Positions 17,774-25,248 of a stretch of 64,000 nt of DNA are shown here, one piece after another. The DNA comes from Flavobacterium phragmitis (GTDB taxonomy: Bacteria > Bacteroidota > Bacteroidia > Flavobacteriales > Flavobacteriaceae): assembly GCF_900112575.1 (NCBI RefSeq), contig NZ_FOMH01000011.1, positions 62,001-126,000 of the forward strand, read 5' to 3'. Position 1 is the stretch's first letter. Every line of letters begins with the position of its first letter. Both the position numbers and the translations under genes were made by a program. Under the pieces are notes generated by a model, which was not told the DNA's origin, did no database searches, and worked only from the letters and a program-made list of their open reading frames with translations.

Positions 17774-17807
17774 AAAAAAAAACCACTCACTAAGTGAATG
17801 GTTTTTT
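17774..17807 (-). terminator. Terminator of tRNA-Thr copy 1
   Basis: The hairpin AACCACTCAC / GTGAATGGTT (one mismatch) has A/T-runs on both sides, directly after the tRNA 3' end on the minus strand. Confidence 0.75.
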
Positions 17808-17808
17808 G

Positions 17809-17882
17809 AGCCGATAGAGGGACTCGAACCCACGACCTGCTGATTACAAATCAGCTGCTCTAGCCAGCTGAGCTACATCGGC
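17809..17882 (-). tRNA. tRNA-Thr (anticodon UGU), copy 1
   Basis: Cloverleaf on the minus strand. Acceptor GCCGATG pairs with TATCGGC, the D-arm contains AGCTCAGCTGGCTAGAGC, the anticodon loop TTTGTAA gives anticodon TGT, and the T-arm is GGTTCGAGTC. CCA is not encoded. The sequence is identical to copy 2 at 17996-18069. Confidence 0.97.
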
Positions 17883-17896
17883 CTATTTTGCGAGTG

Positions 17897-17927
17897 CAAA
17901 GATAAAAATGTTTTTTAATAATCCAAA
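17897..17927 (-). promoter_or_regulatory. Promoter of tRNA-Thr copy 1
   Basis: Minus strand TATCTTTG (17897-17904) with TTTG (17924-17927) exactly 19 bases upstream: the full Bacteroidota promoter arrangement, 14 bases before the tRNA 5' end. Confidence 0.75.
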
Positions 17928-17953
17928 AAAAAATCACACTGCCCTCTATAATT

Positions 17954-17983
17954 AAAAAAACCATCACATTTCTATGATGGTTT
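17954..17983 (-). terminator. Terminator of tRNA-Thr copy 2
   Basis: The hairpin AAACCATCA / TGATGGTTT (17958-17966 with 17975-17983) is followed by T-residues on the minus strand. It ends the upstream tRNA transcript before copy 1. Confidence 0.8.
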
Positions 17984-17995
17984 CCGTTTTTTTTG

Positions 17996-18069
17996 AGCCG
18001 ATAGAGGGACTCGAACCCACGACCTGCTGATTACAAATCAGCTGCTCTAGCCAGCTGAGCTACATCGGC
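17996..18069 (-). tRNA. tRNA-Thr (anticodon UGU), copy 2
   Basis: Same 74-base sequence as copy 1, with the same acceptor, TGT anticodon and T-arm. CCA is not encoded. It is a recent tandem duplication or one kept identical by gene conversion. Confidence 0.97.
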
Positions 18070-18082
18070 CTCATTACGGGTG

Positions 18083-18113
18083 CAAATATAAAGCGGTTTT
18101 TCAATTTCCCAAA
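18083..18113 (-). promoter_or_regulatory. Promoter of tRNA-Thr copy 2
   Basis: Minus strand TATATTTG (18083-18090) with TTTG (18110-18113) 19 bases upstream, the same layout as copy 1. Confidence 0.75.
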
Positions 18114-18145
18114 ATAAATTTGCACTTTTTTACACTTTTTTTTCC

Positions 18146-18412
18146 TTAAAGCGCGTTGATTTTTTCAACCAATTGATTAGCAGTTTGTTCTAATTCAATA
18201 TTAATTTGCTTAAAGTGTGCTTTTTTATTTTCAACGTTCTTTGCGTTCACTTTTGTAATCAAAGTATCGAATGCAGCAATAGCTTCATCGATCAAAGCAT
18301 TCGTTTCCGGAGTTGGATTTCCTGTTGTTGACATCTCAAACAAGTAAACTGCCTCAATAATATCTCCTAATACGAAGTTGATGTCTTTCTTTAAATTTTT
18401 AACGTTTGCCAT
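18146..18412 (-). CDS. Small helical protein, unknown function
   Basis: 88 residues, no family recognised. It is almost entirely helical with heptad-like spacing of Leu/Ile/Val, so a coiled coil or helical bundle is likely. It has no signal peptide and no cysteine. The start MANVKNLKKDINFVLGDIIE is preferred to an upstream frame beginning 10 codons earlier. A TAnnTTTG element (18440-18447) overlaps that longer frame, which supports the short form. It lies 57 bases after manA but may be transcribed on its own. Confidence 0.6.
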   Translation of the reverse strand: MANVKNLKKDINFVLGDIIEAVYLFEMSTTGNPTPETNALIDEAIAAFDTLITKVNAKNVENKKAHFKQINIELEQTANQLVEKINAL

Positions 18413-18439
18413 TTTTATTATAATTTTAATTTGCGTTTG

Positions 18440-18447
18440 CAAAAGTA
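18440..18447 (-). promoter_or_regulatory. -7 promoter element of the 88-aa gene
   Basis: The minus strand reads TACTTTTG (plus CAAAAGTA), matching TAnnTTTG 28 bases before the ATG at 18412. Confidence 0.5.
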
Positions 18448-18469
18448 CATATTATCTTTAAAATATGTG

Positions 18470-19438
18470 TTAAGAAATGTAAATTTCTAAAATTGAAGCA
18501 TTTCCAGTTAAGCTAAATGCATTTATCGCAGCAGGAACTAAAACGGTATCTCCTTTTTTATATGAATTTTTAAACCCGTCATATTCAATTTCAAAGTTCC
18601 CTTCGATACACATATATACCGTAAAAGTTTCTCCAGTTTTAGCAACTTCCAATTTATTCTCCAATGGAAGGAAATTAGTTGTAAAATAAGGACAATCTAC
18701 AACTGTATTAGAAGTATTTACTTTTGACTCGTATTTCTTTTGTGTATCTACTTTATTGTAGTTAATAGCATCTAGTGCTAAATCTACGTGTAATTCTCTT
18801 TTATTTCCTTGTGCATCTACACGGTCAAAATCGTATAATCTATACGTAATATCAGAAGTTTGCTGAATCTCCGCAATAACCAGACCAGCTCCAATTGCGT
18901 GAACCGTTCCTGTTTCTAGGAAGAAAACATCGCCTGGCTTCGCCTTTACAGTATCTAAGATCGAAACTAAAGTATTGTCTTGTAAATGTTTTAAATATTC
19001 TTCTTTATTAGAGTCTTCTTTAAAACCAACAATAATTCTCGCATCTGCATCTGCCTGCGTTACATACCACATTTCAGTTTTTCCGAATGAGTTGTGACGC
19101 TCTTTAGCTAATTTATCGTTTGGATGAACTTGAATAGAAAGGTCTTCTCTGGCATCAAGATATTTAAAAAGCAATGGAAACTGCTTTCCAAAACGCTCGT
19201 AAACTTTAGTTCCTAAAACAGCATCTGGTGTTTCATCGATAAGTTCCATCAAAGATTTTCCTTTTAGAACTCCGTTTGCCACCACACTCACATCTCCTTC
19301 TACAGTAGATAATTCCCAGCTTTCGCCAGTGATTTTAGAAACGATTGGTTTGTTCAGAATTGTTTTTAGTTTTTCTCCTCCCCAGATTCTTTCTTTTAAG
19401 ATTGGTTCAAATTGCAAAGGGTATAAGTTCTGGCTCAT
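18470..19438 (-). CDS. manA: Mannose-6-phosphate isomerase, class I
   Basis: Zinc-dependent cupin isomerase of 322 residues. It interconverts fructose-6-phosphate and mannose-6-phosphate, feeding GDP-mannose and other envelope sugars. Zinc ligands are visible as Gln103 and His105 (IQVHPND), Glu122 (TEMWYV) and His180 (GTVHAIGAG). It is the short form usual in Bacteroidota and Firmicutes, lacking the insert of E. coli ManA. It follows the peroxiredoxin gene by 54 bases in the idi-queD-bcp-manA run. Confidence 0.92.
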   Translation of the reverse strand: MSQNLYPLQFEPILKERIWGGEKLKTILNKPIVSKITGESWELSTVEGDVSVVANGVLKGKSLMELIDETPDAVLGTKVYERFGKQFPLLFKYLDAREDLSIQVHPNDKLAKERHNSFGKTEMWYVTQADADARIIVGFKEDSNKEEYLKHLQDNTLVSILDTVKAKPGDVFFLETGTVHAIGAGLVIAEIQQTSDITYRLYDFDRVDAQGNKRELHVDLALDAINYNKVDTQKKYESKVNTSNTVVDCPYFTTNFLPLENKLEVAKTGETFTVYMCIEGNFEIEYDGFKNSYKKGDTVLVPAAINAFSLTGNASILEIYIS

Positions 19439-19492
19439 GTTTTTAGGCTAATATATTTGTTTAATTAATTTTGTTCAATAGTATTTATCTAA

Positions 19493-19951
19493 TTATGACA
19501 CTAATTCTTTGATGGTTTCTAAAGCTTTCGGTATATGTTTAGCAGCATTTACACTATCAAATATCGAAATCACCAAGCCATTTTTATCAATAATATAAGT
19601 GACACGGCCTGGAAGAAGTCCGAATAAATTATTACGGACACCAAAAAGCTTTCTTAATCTTTTATCACGATCTGAAAGCAAAATAAAAGGCAATTGATGT
19701 TTAGCAGCAAATTTGTGATGTGACTTTACACTGTCACTGCTAATCCCGATTACCTCAGCACCCAAATCTTTGAAATCTTCATATTGATCCCGAAAACTGC
19801 AGGCTTCTGTTGTACAGCCAGGCGTATTATCTTTTGGGTAAAAATAAATTACCAATGGTTTTCTTCCTAGAACACTTTGGCTTTCAAAAGTTTCTCCATT
19901 ATTGTCTTTCGCAGTAAAATTCGGAACTATATCTCCTATTTTTAATGACAT
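19493..19951 (-). CDS. bcp: Thioredoxin-dependent peroxiredoxin (BCP / Prx-Q)
   Basis: Cytoplasmic peroxidase of 152 residues that reduces hydrogen peroxide and organic peroxides. The peroxidatic Cys46 and resolving Cys51 lie in the Prx-Q motif PGCTTEACSFRD. The fold opens with FTAKDNNGETF and ends with the usual helix. It starts 3 bases after queD, so the two are co-transcribed. Confidence 0.93.
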   Translation of the reverse strand: MSLKIGDIVPNFTAKDNNGETFESQSVLGRKPLVIYFYPKDNTPGCTTEACSFRDQYEDFKDLGAEVIGISSDSVKSHHKFAAKHQLPFILLSDRDKRLRKLFGVRNNLFGLLPGRVTYIIDKNGLVISIFDSVNAAKHIPKALETIKELVS

Positions 19952-19954
19952 TTT

Positions 19955-20365
19955 TTATTCTCCTTTATAAGTTACAAAATTGCGTTCGGTTTCATTCAGT
20001 ACGACTTCCAAATCAAAGTCGGGCTGAATTCTTTTTCTAATTTTATTCCATATCACAACGGCAATATTTTCAGCTGTTGGATTTAAATCTAAAAATTCTG
20101 GAACATCCAGATTTAGATTTTTGTGATCAAACGGAATTTCTACTTCTTCTCGTATAATATCCGCTAATACTTTCACATCTAAAACAAAACCAGTTTCCGG
20201 ATCAATCTTTCCTGTAACACTTACTGTTAAACCATAATTATGACCATGAAAATTAGGATTGTTGCATTTTCCAAAAACAGCATCGTTTTTTTCAAATGAC
20301 CAATCTTTTCGATGTAGTCGATGTGCAGCATTAAAATGTGCTTTTCTTGATATGGTTACTCTCAT
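19955..20365 (-). CDS. queD: 6-carboxytetrahydropterin synthase / 6-pyruvoyl-tetrahydropterin synthase family
   Basis: 136 residues. Zinc ligands are His15 (FNAAHRL), His40 and His42 (FHGHNYG); the catalytic Cys34 lies in FGKCNNPN. In bacteria this family usually makes 6-carboxytetrahydropterin for queuosine (QueD). No other queuosine gene is in the window, so a pterin role cannot be excluded. It sits in the idi-queD-bcp-manA operon, 22 bases after idi. Confidence 0.87.
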   Translation of the reverse strand: MRVTISRKAHFNAAHRLHRKDWSFEKNDAVFGKCNNPNFHGHNYGLTVSVTGKIDPETGFVLDVKVLADIIREEVEIPFDHKNLNLDVPEFLDLNPTAENIAVVIWNKIRKRIQPDFDLEVVLNETERNFVTYKGE

Positions 20366-20387
20366 TTAGGCTTTTGGTTCGTTTGGG

Positions 20388-20915
20388 TTAAAGTTTATGA
20401 TCTTCCAAATAATGATAAAATTCATCAAAAATTATCTTAAACCAAACCGTATATATTTCGGGCTGTTTTTCTATATCTGCTTTTACATCTTCAATCTTCA
20501 TCCACTTCCAATCTTCGACTTCTTCGGTATTGATATTTGGATCTTCATTGTAATATCCAATCATTACATGATCCAATTCATGTTCTGTCAATCCGTTATC
20601 AAAAGGTGCTTTATAAATAAAATGAAACAGTTCTTTCAAGTCTGTTTTAAATCCCATTTCTTCAAACAATCTTCTGCTTCCCGCTTCGATATTGGTTTCG
20701 CCTTCGCGCTGGTGACTACAGCAAGTGTTTGTCCACAGCAAAGGAGAATGATATTTTTGATGTGCGCGTTGCTGCAACATGATTTCATTTTGCTCATTTA
20801 AAACAAAAACTGAAAATGCACGGTGCAAAAGCGCTTTTTCGTGTGCTTCTAATTTTGGCATTAAGCCAATCTGCTCATCATTTTGATTAACTAATATTAC
20901 GTTTTCTTCTGTCAT
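20388..20915 (-). CDS. idi: Isopentenyl-diphosphate delta-isomerase, type I
   Basis: Nudix-fold isomerase of 175 residues. It interconverts IPP and DMAPP for isoprenoid (quinone, carotenoid, carrier lipid) synthesis. The active-site Cys lies in WTNTCCSH (65/66), the Nudix box is REGETNIEAGSRRLFEEMG, and ELDHV carries the metal-binding Glu. It is first in the idi-queD-bcp-manA operon and has a TAnnTTTG promoter close upstream. Confidence 0.92.
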   Translation of the reverse strand: MTEENVILVNQNDEQIGLMPKLEAHEKALLHRAFSVFVLNEQNEIMLQQRAHQKYHSPLLWTNTCCSHQREGETNIEAGSRRLFEEMGFKTDLKELFHFIYKAPFDNGLTEHELDHVMIGYYNEDPNINTEEVEDWKWMKIEDVKADIEKQPEIYTVWFKIIFDEFYHYLEDHKL

Positions 20916-20932
20916 AAGTCTTCTTAAGCAAA

Positions 20933-20940
20933 CAAAAATA
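20933..20940 (-). promoter_or_regulatory. -7 promoter element of the idi operon
   Basis: The minus strand reads TATTTTTG (plus CAAAAATA), matching TAnnTTTG, 18 bases before the idi ATG. This implies a very short leader. Confidence 0.5.
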
Positions 20941-21172
20941 CGAAAAAAGAAATGGCTTAAAAATCCTAATTATAATTGTAAAAAAACCAAATCTTAGTTC
21001 CTTTTCTATTTTTCTGATTTACAACATTATAAATCACGTTGAAAATTAATAGCTGTTAAAATTAAGACATAAAAACTAGATTCACTTTATTTACGTAACT
21101 AATAAAAAGTTAAAACACACTTAAAAAAATCTCAATTATTTTAAAGTCAGTATTTCGCGATGAATCGTAACG

Positions 21173-21180
21173 TATCTTTG
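21173..21180 (+). promoter_or_regulatory. -7 promoter element of msrB-msrA
   Basis: TATCTTTG matches TAnnTTTG 62 bases before the msrB ATG. Confidence 0.5.
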
Positions 21181-21241
21181 ATTAACAAATTCAAAATCCG
21201 AATAATACTGATTGAACATCAAAAGCCACATTATTTTAGTT

Positions 21242-21793
21242 ATGAAATCTAAAACTCAATTTTTCAGTCTTTGCTTTTTATTGCCGCTTTTCATCTTACA
21301 GTCTTGCGGACAAAACAATAAAAACTATACAAAAACACCTTCAAAGGAAAATGTAATTACGAAACCTGGAAATCCATATTATTCTAACACTGATACCACA
21401 AAACTAAATGTGAGTAATGCAGAGTGGAAAAAAGTACTGCCAGAAGATGTTTACGCCGTTATGCGTGAAGCCGATACCGAAAGGCCTTTTACAGGAAAAT
21501 ATTGGAATACGGATGAAAAAGGAACTTATTATTGTGCTTCTTGTGGCAATAAACTTTTTAGATCTACCGCAAAATTCTCAAGCAGTTGCGGATGGCCAAG
21601 TTTTTTTGAGCAGGACAACAAAAAAAGCATTGTTTTTAAAGAAGATAATTCAATTGGAATGGAACGAATTGAAACACTTTGCGGTCGTTGTGGTGGCCAT
21701 TTAGGCCATATTTTTGACGATGGTCCTGAGCCAACTGGAAAACGCTACTGCATGAATTCCATAGCTCTTGATTTTATTCCTGATTCTAAATAA
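21242..21793 (+). CDS. msrB: Exported peptide-methionine (R)-S-oxide reductase, lipoprotein form
   Basis: Repairs methionine-R-sulfoxide in envelope proteins; 183 residues. The signal peptide ends FILQSCG with lipid Cys22. The MsrB domain covers about 55-180: zinc ligands Cys98, Cys101, Cys147 and Cys150 (CASC and CGRC), resolving-type Cys116 in SSCGWPS, and catalytic Cys170 in GKRYCMNS. The ATG at 21242 is preferred to an in-frame TTG 30 bases earlier. It is followed 6 bases later by exported msrA, so both stereoisomers are handled outside the cytoplasm. Confidence 0.92.
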   Translation: MKSKTQFFSLCFLLPLFILQSCGQNNKNYTKTPSKENVITKPGNPYYSNTDTTKLNVSNAEWKKVLPEDVYAVMREADTERPFTGKYWNTDEKGTYYCASCGNKLFRSTAKFSSSCGWPSFFEQDNKKSIVFKEDNSIGMERIETLCGRCGGHLGHIFDDGPEPTGKRYCMNSIALDFIPDSK

Positions 21794-21799
21794 TCTATT

Positions 21800-22408
21800 A
21801 TGAAAAATATACTTTTAATCTGTTTTTTGGCGCTTTCGTTAAAGGGAATTGCTCAAAACAAAAAAGCTTCTAACCTAGAAACCATCACACTTGGCGGAGG
21901 ATGTTATTGGTGCGTTGAAGCAGTTTACGAAAATCTGGATGGAGTAAAATCGGTTGTATCCGGATTTTCAGGAGGAAATGTTGCCAATCCTACTTACGAA
22001 GAAGTCTGTACTGGAGAAACTGGCCATGCCGAAGTCGTTCAAATTACTTATGATAAAAAAGTGACTGATATTAATGAAATTTTCAAAGTTTTTTTTACCG
22101 TTCACGACCCAACGACTTTAAACCGTCAGGGAGCAGATGTAGGAACACAGTACCGCTCTGTTATTTTTTATAAAAATGCTGAACAGAAAAAAGCAGCTGA
22201 AAGTATTATAGCCGATTTGAATAAAGCCAAAGTTTACAAAAGTCCCATTGTAACGAAAGTAGAACCTTTTAAGGTTTTCTACAAAGCCGAAGATTACCAT
22301 CAAAACTATTATGCAAACAATAAAAATCAGCCGTATTGCAGAATGGTGATTCAGCCAAAACTGGAAAAATTTGAAAAGGTTTTTAAGGATAAACTTAAAA
22401 AGCATTAA
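21800..22408 (+). CDS. msrA: Exported peptide-methionine (S)-S-oxide reductase
   Basis: 202 residues with a signal peptide of about 19 residues ending KGIAQ. The MsrA motif LGGGCYWCVEAVY places the catalytic Cys at 35, with Cys38 beside it. GDVG-type substrate contacts appear as GADVGTQYRSVIF, and the motif YHQNYYANN is near the end. It is the partner of msrB in a two-gene operon closed by a strong hairpin. The electron donor is not in the window. Confidence 0.93.
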   Translation: MKNILLICFLALSLKGIAQNKKASNLETITLGGGCYWCVEAVYENLDGVKSVVSGFSGGNVANPTYEEVCTGETGHAEVVQITYDKKVTDINEIFKVFFTVHDPTTLNRQGADVGTQYRSVIFYKNAEQKKAAESIIADLNKAKVYKSPIVTKVEPFKVFYKAEDYHQNYYANNKNQPYCRMVIQPKLEKFEKVFKDKLKKH

Positions 22409-22412
22409 ATGT

Positions 22413-22450
22413 AAAAAAAGGGAAATGAATTGAATTCATTTCCCTTTTTT
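22413..22450 (+). terminator. msrBA terminator
   Basis: An 11-bp perfect stem GGGAAATGAAT / ATTCATTTCCC with a 3-base loop, extended by A- and T-runs. It can act on both strands. Confidence 0.88.
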
Positions 22451-22487
22451 ATGTAGTTGAACTTTGTCAAAGTTGAATCAACCAAGA

Positions 22488-22925
22488 TTATTGTTTCGCT
22501 ACTTTCTTGAATCGCATTACCGGAACATCTCCATTAATTAAATTCAGTTTTCCGTCTTTATCAATTGAATAACTGGTAACTTGTTTGATCTGGTTCAAAA
22601 ACTCTTGCTCTCCTCCACCTTCACAAAACATCATAGTTGTTGGGCCAGCTTCTCCAAAACTCAAAAATTTTCCTTTTAGAGTATATGGCGCACTGTAACC
22701 ATTACATCCGTTATTACCATAAACCCTTGTTTCTTTTTGATCAAAAGTAAGCTGTGGTTTTTTATTTGGATACAATCCATCAAAAGCAATTCTAGGCCCA
22801 GAAATATATTCTAATTGCCAAGTGGTATCAAATAGATTCCCTGCATTTGAAGCTTCTTTTGATGCATTGCATGAAGCAAAAAATAAAGTCAAGACCGAAA
22901 CGACTGTGAGTGTGTATTTTTTCAT
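22488..22925 (-). CDS. META-domain lipoprotein
   Basis: Envelope lipoprotein of 145 residues. The lipobox is LFFASC (Cys19). The mature part has the HslJ/META pattern: opening LFDTTWQLEYI, central YGNNGCNGYSAPYTLKG, then MMFCEG, in which the two Cys could pair. The family is linked to heat resistance and heat-shock response in E. coli (HslJ), but the molecular role is unknown. It is monocistronic. Confidence 0.8.
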   Translation of the reverse strand: MKKYTLTVVSVLTLFFASCNASKEASNAGNLFDTTWQLEYISGPRIAFDGLYPNKKPQLTFDQKETRVYGNNGCNGYSAPYTLKGKFLSFGEAGPTTMMFCEGGGEQEFLNQIKQVTSYSIDKDGKLNLINGDVPVMRFKKVAKQ

Positions 22926-23194
22926 TTTTTTTGTTTTTGAAGATTAATATAATTTGTTTTTTGAAGATTAAAATTTATCTATAAACATTCCGTTTCTCAA
23001 TATTCGTGCCCAGTTTCGAGAGTTTCCATAATTATTTCTTTAGAAATTTACTTCAATAACAAGATTGATATTTTCTACGCTCTATAAATTTCTCCTTCTA
23101 AGTTACAATTTTCTGACATTCAAATTACACATATTTCATTAATTTATTATTAATCAAAACCTTAAGCTCACAAAAAAACTTTTCCAATTTCATT

Positions 23195-23212
23195 TTTAAT
23201 CAAATGATTAAA
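23195..23212. promoter_or_regulatory. Palindromic operator 1 (tetR side)
   Basis: TTTAATCAAATGATTAAA, an 18-base inverted repeat with an AA centre, lies just upstream of the tetR -33 box. The same 18 bases recur at 23888-23905. It is the likely binding site of the TetR protein. Confidence 0.7.
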
Positions 23213-23215
23213 AAA

Positions 23216-23248
23216 TTTGTTTAACTAAACAATAATTTTATAACTTTG
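23216..23248 (+). promoter_or_regulatory. tetR promoter
   Basis: TTTG at 23216-23219 and TAACTTTG at 23241-23248 (21-base spacing), 20 bases before the tetR ATG. Confidence 0.6.
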
Positions 23249-23268
23249 TTCTCAGAATTTAATTTAAG

Positions 23269-23871
23269 ATGGCTAAAAAGAAAATAGACGCTAGCACAGA
23301 GGAAAAAATAATTGAAGCAGCCCGTAAAGTTTTTACAGAAAAAGGGTATGCTGCAACCCGTACGCGCGATATTGCCGAAGAAGCTGGTTTAAATCTGGCT
23401 TTATTAAATTATTATTTCAGAAGTAAAGAAAAACTTTTCAGTTTGGTTATGGCTGAAAAAATCGGACAATTGTTTGGCGTGATTGCTCCAATTGTCAATG
23501 ATGATAAAACTTCTCTTCAGGAAAAAATAGAACTTATTGTTCCTGCCTATTTAAATGTTTTATTACAAAATCCGGGACTTCCGCTTTTTGTTTTAAGCGA
23601 AATACGAAATAACCCTGAACATTTCAGCAATAGAGTTCAAGCCGGGAAAATATTAACGCAATCTGTTTTGGTAAAGCAACTTTTAGAAAAACAGCCTAAT
23701 GTCAATCCGCTTCAATTTATATTAAACTTACTTGGAATGTGTATTTTCCCATTCGTGACCAAACCTGTTTTTGAAGCATCTGGTTTGTTAAACAAAGCTT
23801 CTTTTAACCAATTAATCGAAGAAAGGAAAACATTAATTGTAAAATGGGTCAACTTAATGCTCGATAATTAA
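23269..23871 (+). CDS. TetR/AcrR-family transcriptional regulator
   Basis: Regulator of 200 residues. The N-terminal helix-turn-helix (about 12-58) reads ARKVFTEKGYAATRTRD then AEEAGLNLALLNYYFRSKEKLF, typical of TetR. The helical ligand-binding domain (about 70-200) has a hydrophobic stretch near 145-160. It sits immediately before the efflux operon. The same 18-bp palindrome lies upstream of its own gene and upstream of the operon, so autoregulation and control of the pump are likely. The context mirrors CecR (YbiH) and ybhGFSR in E. coli. The ligand is unknown. Confidence 0.88.
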   Translation: MAKKKIDASTEEKIIEAARKVFTEKGYAATRTRDIAEEAGLNLALLNYYFRSKEKLFSLVMAEKIGQLFGVIAPIVNDDKTSLQEKIELIVPAYLNVLLQNPGLPLFVLSEIRNNPEHFSNRVQAGKILTQSVLVKQLLEKQPNVNPLQFILNLLGMCIFPFVTKPVFEASGLLNKASFNQLIEERKTLIVKWVNLMLDN

Positions 23872-23887
23872 TTTTTTTTGGTGTAAA

Positions 23888-23905
23888 TTTAATCAAATGA
23901 TTAAA
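23888..23905. promoter_or_regulatory. Palindromic operator 2 (efflux operon side)
   Basis: Exact second copy of TTTAATCAAATGATTAAA, 16 bases after the tetR stop and 71 bases before the TolC-family ATG at 23977. It probably represses the efflux operon when bound by the TetR protein. Confidence 0.7.
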
Positions 23906-23976
23906 ACAAAACAACAAACATAAAAATCTACGTATGAGTATTCTATATGAATAAACATCAAAAAACAAATAAAAAA

Positions 23977-25242
23977 ATGAACATGAAAAGATTATTAATA
24001 CTTTTTCTCATTTTATCAGCAACAGGGTATTCTCAACAAAGCGAAAAACTCTTAACGCTTGATAATTGCTATCAACTGGCCGAAGAAAATTATCCTTTAT
24101 CCAAAAAAAGAGAGCTTATCGCTAAAAGCAATGAGTTTACGATTGAAAATATTGCAAAAGGATATTATCCAAAATTCGACATACTGGCACAGGCCACTTA
24201 CCAATCTGATGTTACCAAACTTCCTGTAAGCATTCCCGGAACTTCTATGCCGATCTTAAATAATGACCAGTATAAAGCCTACGGCGAACTGAATCAGATG
24301 ATTTATGACGGTGGCAATATCAAACAGCAAAAAGAAGTTGCCAACTCTCAAACCAAAGTACAACAACAGCAACTTCAGGTAGATTTATATGCGGTTAAAC
24401 AGCGCGTGACAGATATTTATTTCGGTATTTTAATTTACAACGAACAATTACGTCAAAATGAGCTGCTGAAAAACGATATTTCAATCGGAATAAAAACCGT
24501 TGAAGCCCAGCTTAAAAATGGAACAGCATACAGAAGCAGTCTGGATCTTCTAAAAGCAGAATACTTAAAAGCCGATCAGCAGGCTATCAGTATTCGAAGT
24601 TACCGAAAAGGCTACCTTGATATGCTTGGTCTTTTTATAAATCAGGAATTGAATAATGAAACAAAATTAGAAACGCCACAAACCAGTATCTCTCCATTAG
24701 TTATTAATCGTCCGGAATTGGCTCTTTTCAATTTTAGAAATGAAAGCTTTGAACTCAATAAAGAAACTATCGATGCTGGAAACAGACCCAAACTTAACTT
24801 TTTTGTACAAGGCGGTATTGCCAATCCTGCACTTAATTTTTTAAAGGAAGGTTTTGAATGGTATTATATTGGCGGACTTCGACTTAACTGGTCTTTAACC
24901 GGTTTATATACTTCTAAAAAACAAAAAGAAATCATCGACATCAATAAATTAGAAGTTGAAGCCGATAAGGAGACTTTTCTTTTCAATACCAATCAATCTT
25001 TAAAACAACAAAATGCTGAAATCACTAAACTTCAGGAATATTTAATTTCTGACGGACAGATTGTTGATCTAAGAAGCAATGTTAAAAAAGCAGGTTTAGC
25101 ACAATTAGAAAACGGCGTTATCAATCCTGACGATTACCTCAAGTTTGTTAACGATGAAAACGAAGCCAAACAAAATAAAATCATTCACGAAACCGAATTA
25201 CTTCTGGCGCAATACAGACAAAAATTAATAACCGGAAACTAA
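23977..25242 (+). CDS. TolC-family outer-membrane efflux protein
   Basis: Outer-membrane channel component of about 421 residues, first gene of the pump operon. It has a signal peptide (MKRLLILFLILSATGYSQ) and then the alternating long helices and short strands of TolC proteins, with LTLDNCYQLAEENYPL at the start and a second repeat from about 215. The start is set at 23977, with ATG 23983 also possible. An ATG at 23947 would add 10 Lys/Asn-rich residues before the signal peptide and is less likely. Six bases separate it from the adaptor gene. Confidence 0.87.
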   Translation: MNMKRLLILFLILSATGYSQQSEKLLTLDNCYQLAEENYPLSKKRELIAKSNEFTIENIAKGYYPKFDILAQATYQSDVTKLPVSIPGTSMPILNNDQYKAYGELNQMIYDGGNIKQQKEVANSQTKVQQQQLQVDLYAVKQRVTDIYFGILIYNEQLRQNELLKNDISIGIKTVEAQLKNGTAYRSSLDLLKAEYLKADQQAISIRSYRKGYLDMLGLFINQELNNETKLETPQTSISPLVINRPELALFNFRNESFELNKETIDAGNRPKLNFFVQGGIANPALNFLKEGFEWYYIGGLRLNWSLTGLYTSKKQKEIIDINKLEVEADKETFLFNTNQSLKQQNAEITKLQEYLISDGQIVDLRSNVKKAGLAQLENGVINPDDYLKFVNDENEAKQNKIIHETELLLAQYRQKLITGN

Positions 25243-25248
25243 CATACA

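Larger units (their letters stand above)
20916..21241. other. Intergenic region with divergent promoters
   Basis: 326 AT-rich bases between the divergent idi and msrB genes. It holds the idi promoter element at 20933-20940 and the msrB element at 21173-21180. Nothing else is recognised: no open frame with a coding look, no RNA gene, no strong repeat. Confidence 0.6.
22926..23268. other. Intergenic region upstream of tetR
   Basis: 343 very AT-rich bases between the divergent META lipoprotein and tetR. It contains a direct repeat TTTTTGAAGATTAA at 22934-22947 and 22958-22971 next to the META gene, and the operator and promoter of tetR at 23195-23248. No coding frame or RNA gene is seen. Confidence 0.6.

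Noticed and set aside
17663..17833. Longer frame of the DUF5362-like gene, up to 17833
   Set aside because: It would read back through the tRNA-Thr terminator and into the tRNA; the ATG at 17662 has a promoter element close upstream.
22934..22971. Direct repeat TTTTTGAAGATTAA upstream of the META gene
   Set aside because: Only two low-complexity AT-rich copies; probably local slippage rather than a regulatory array or CRISPR.
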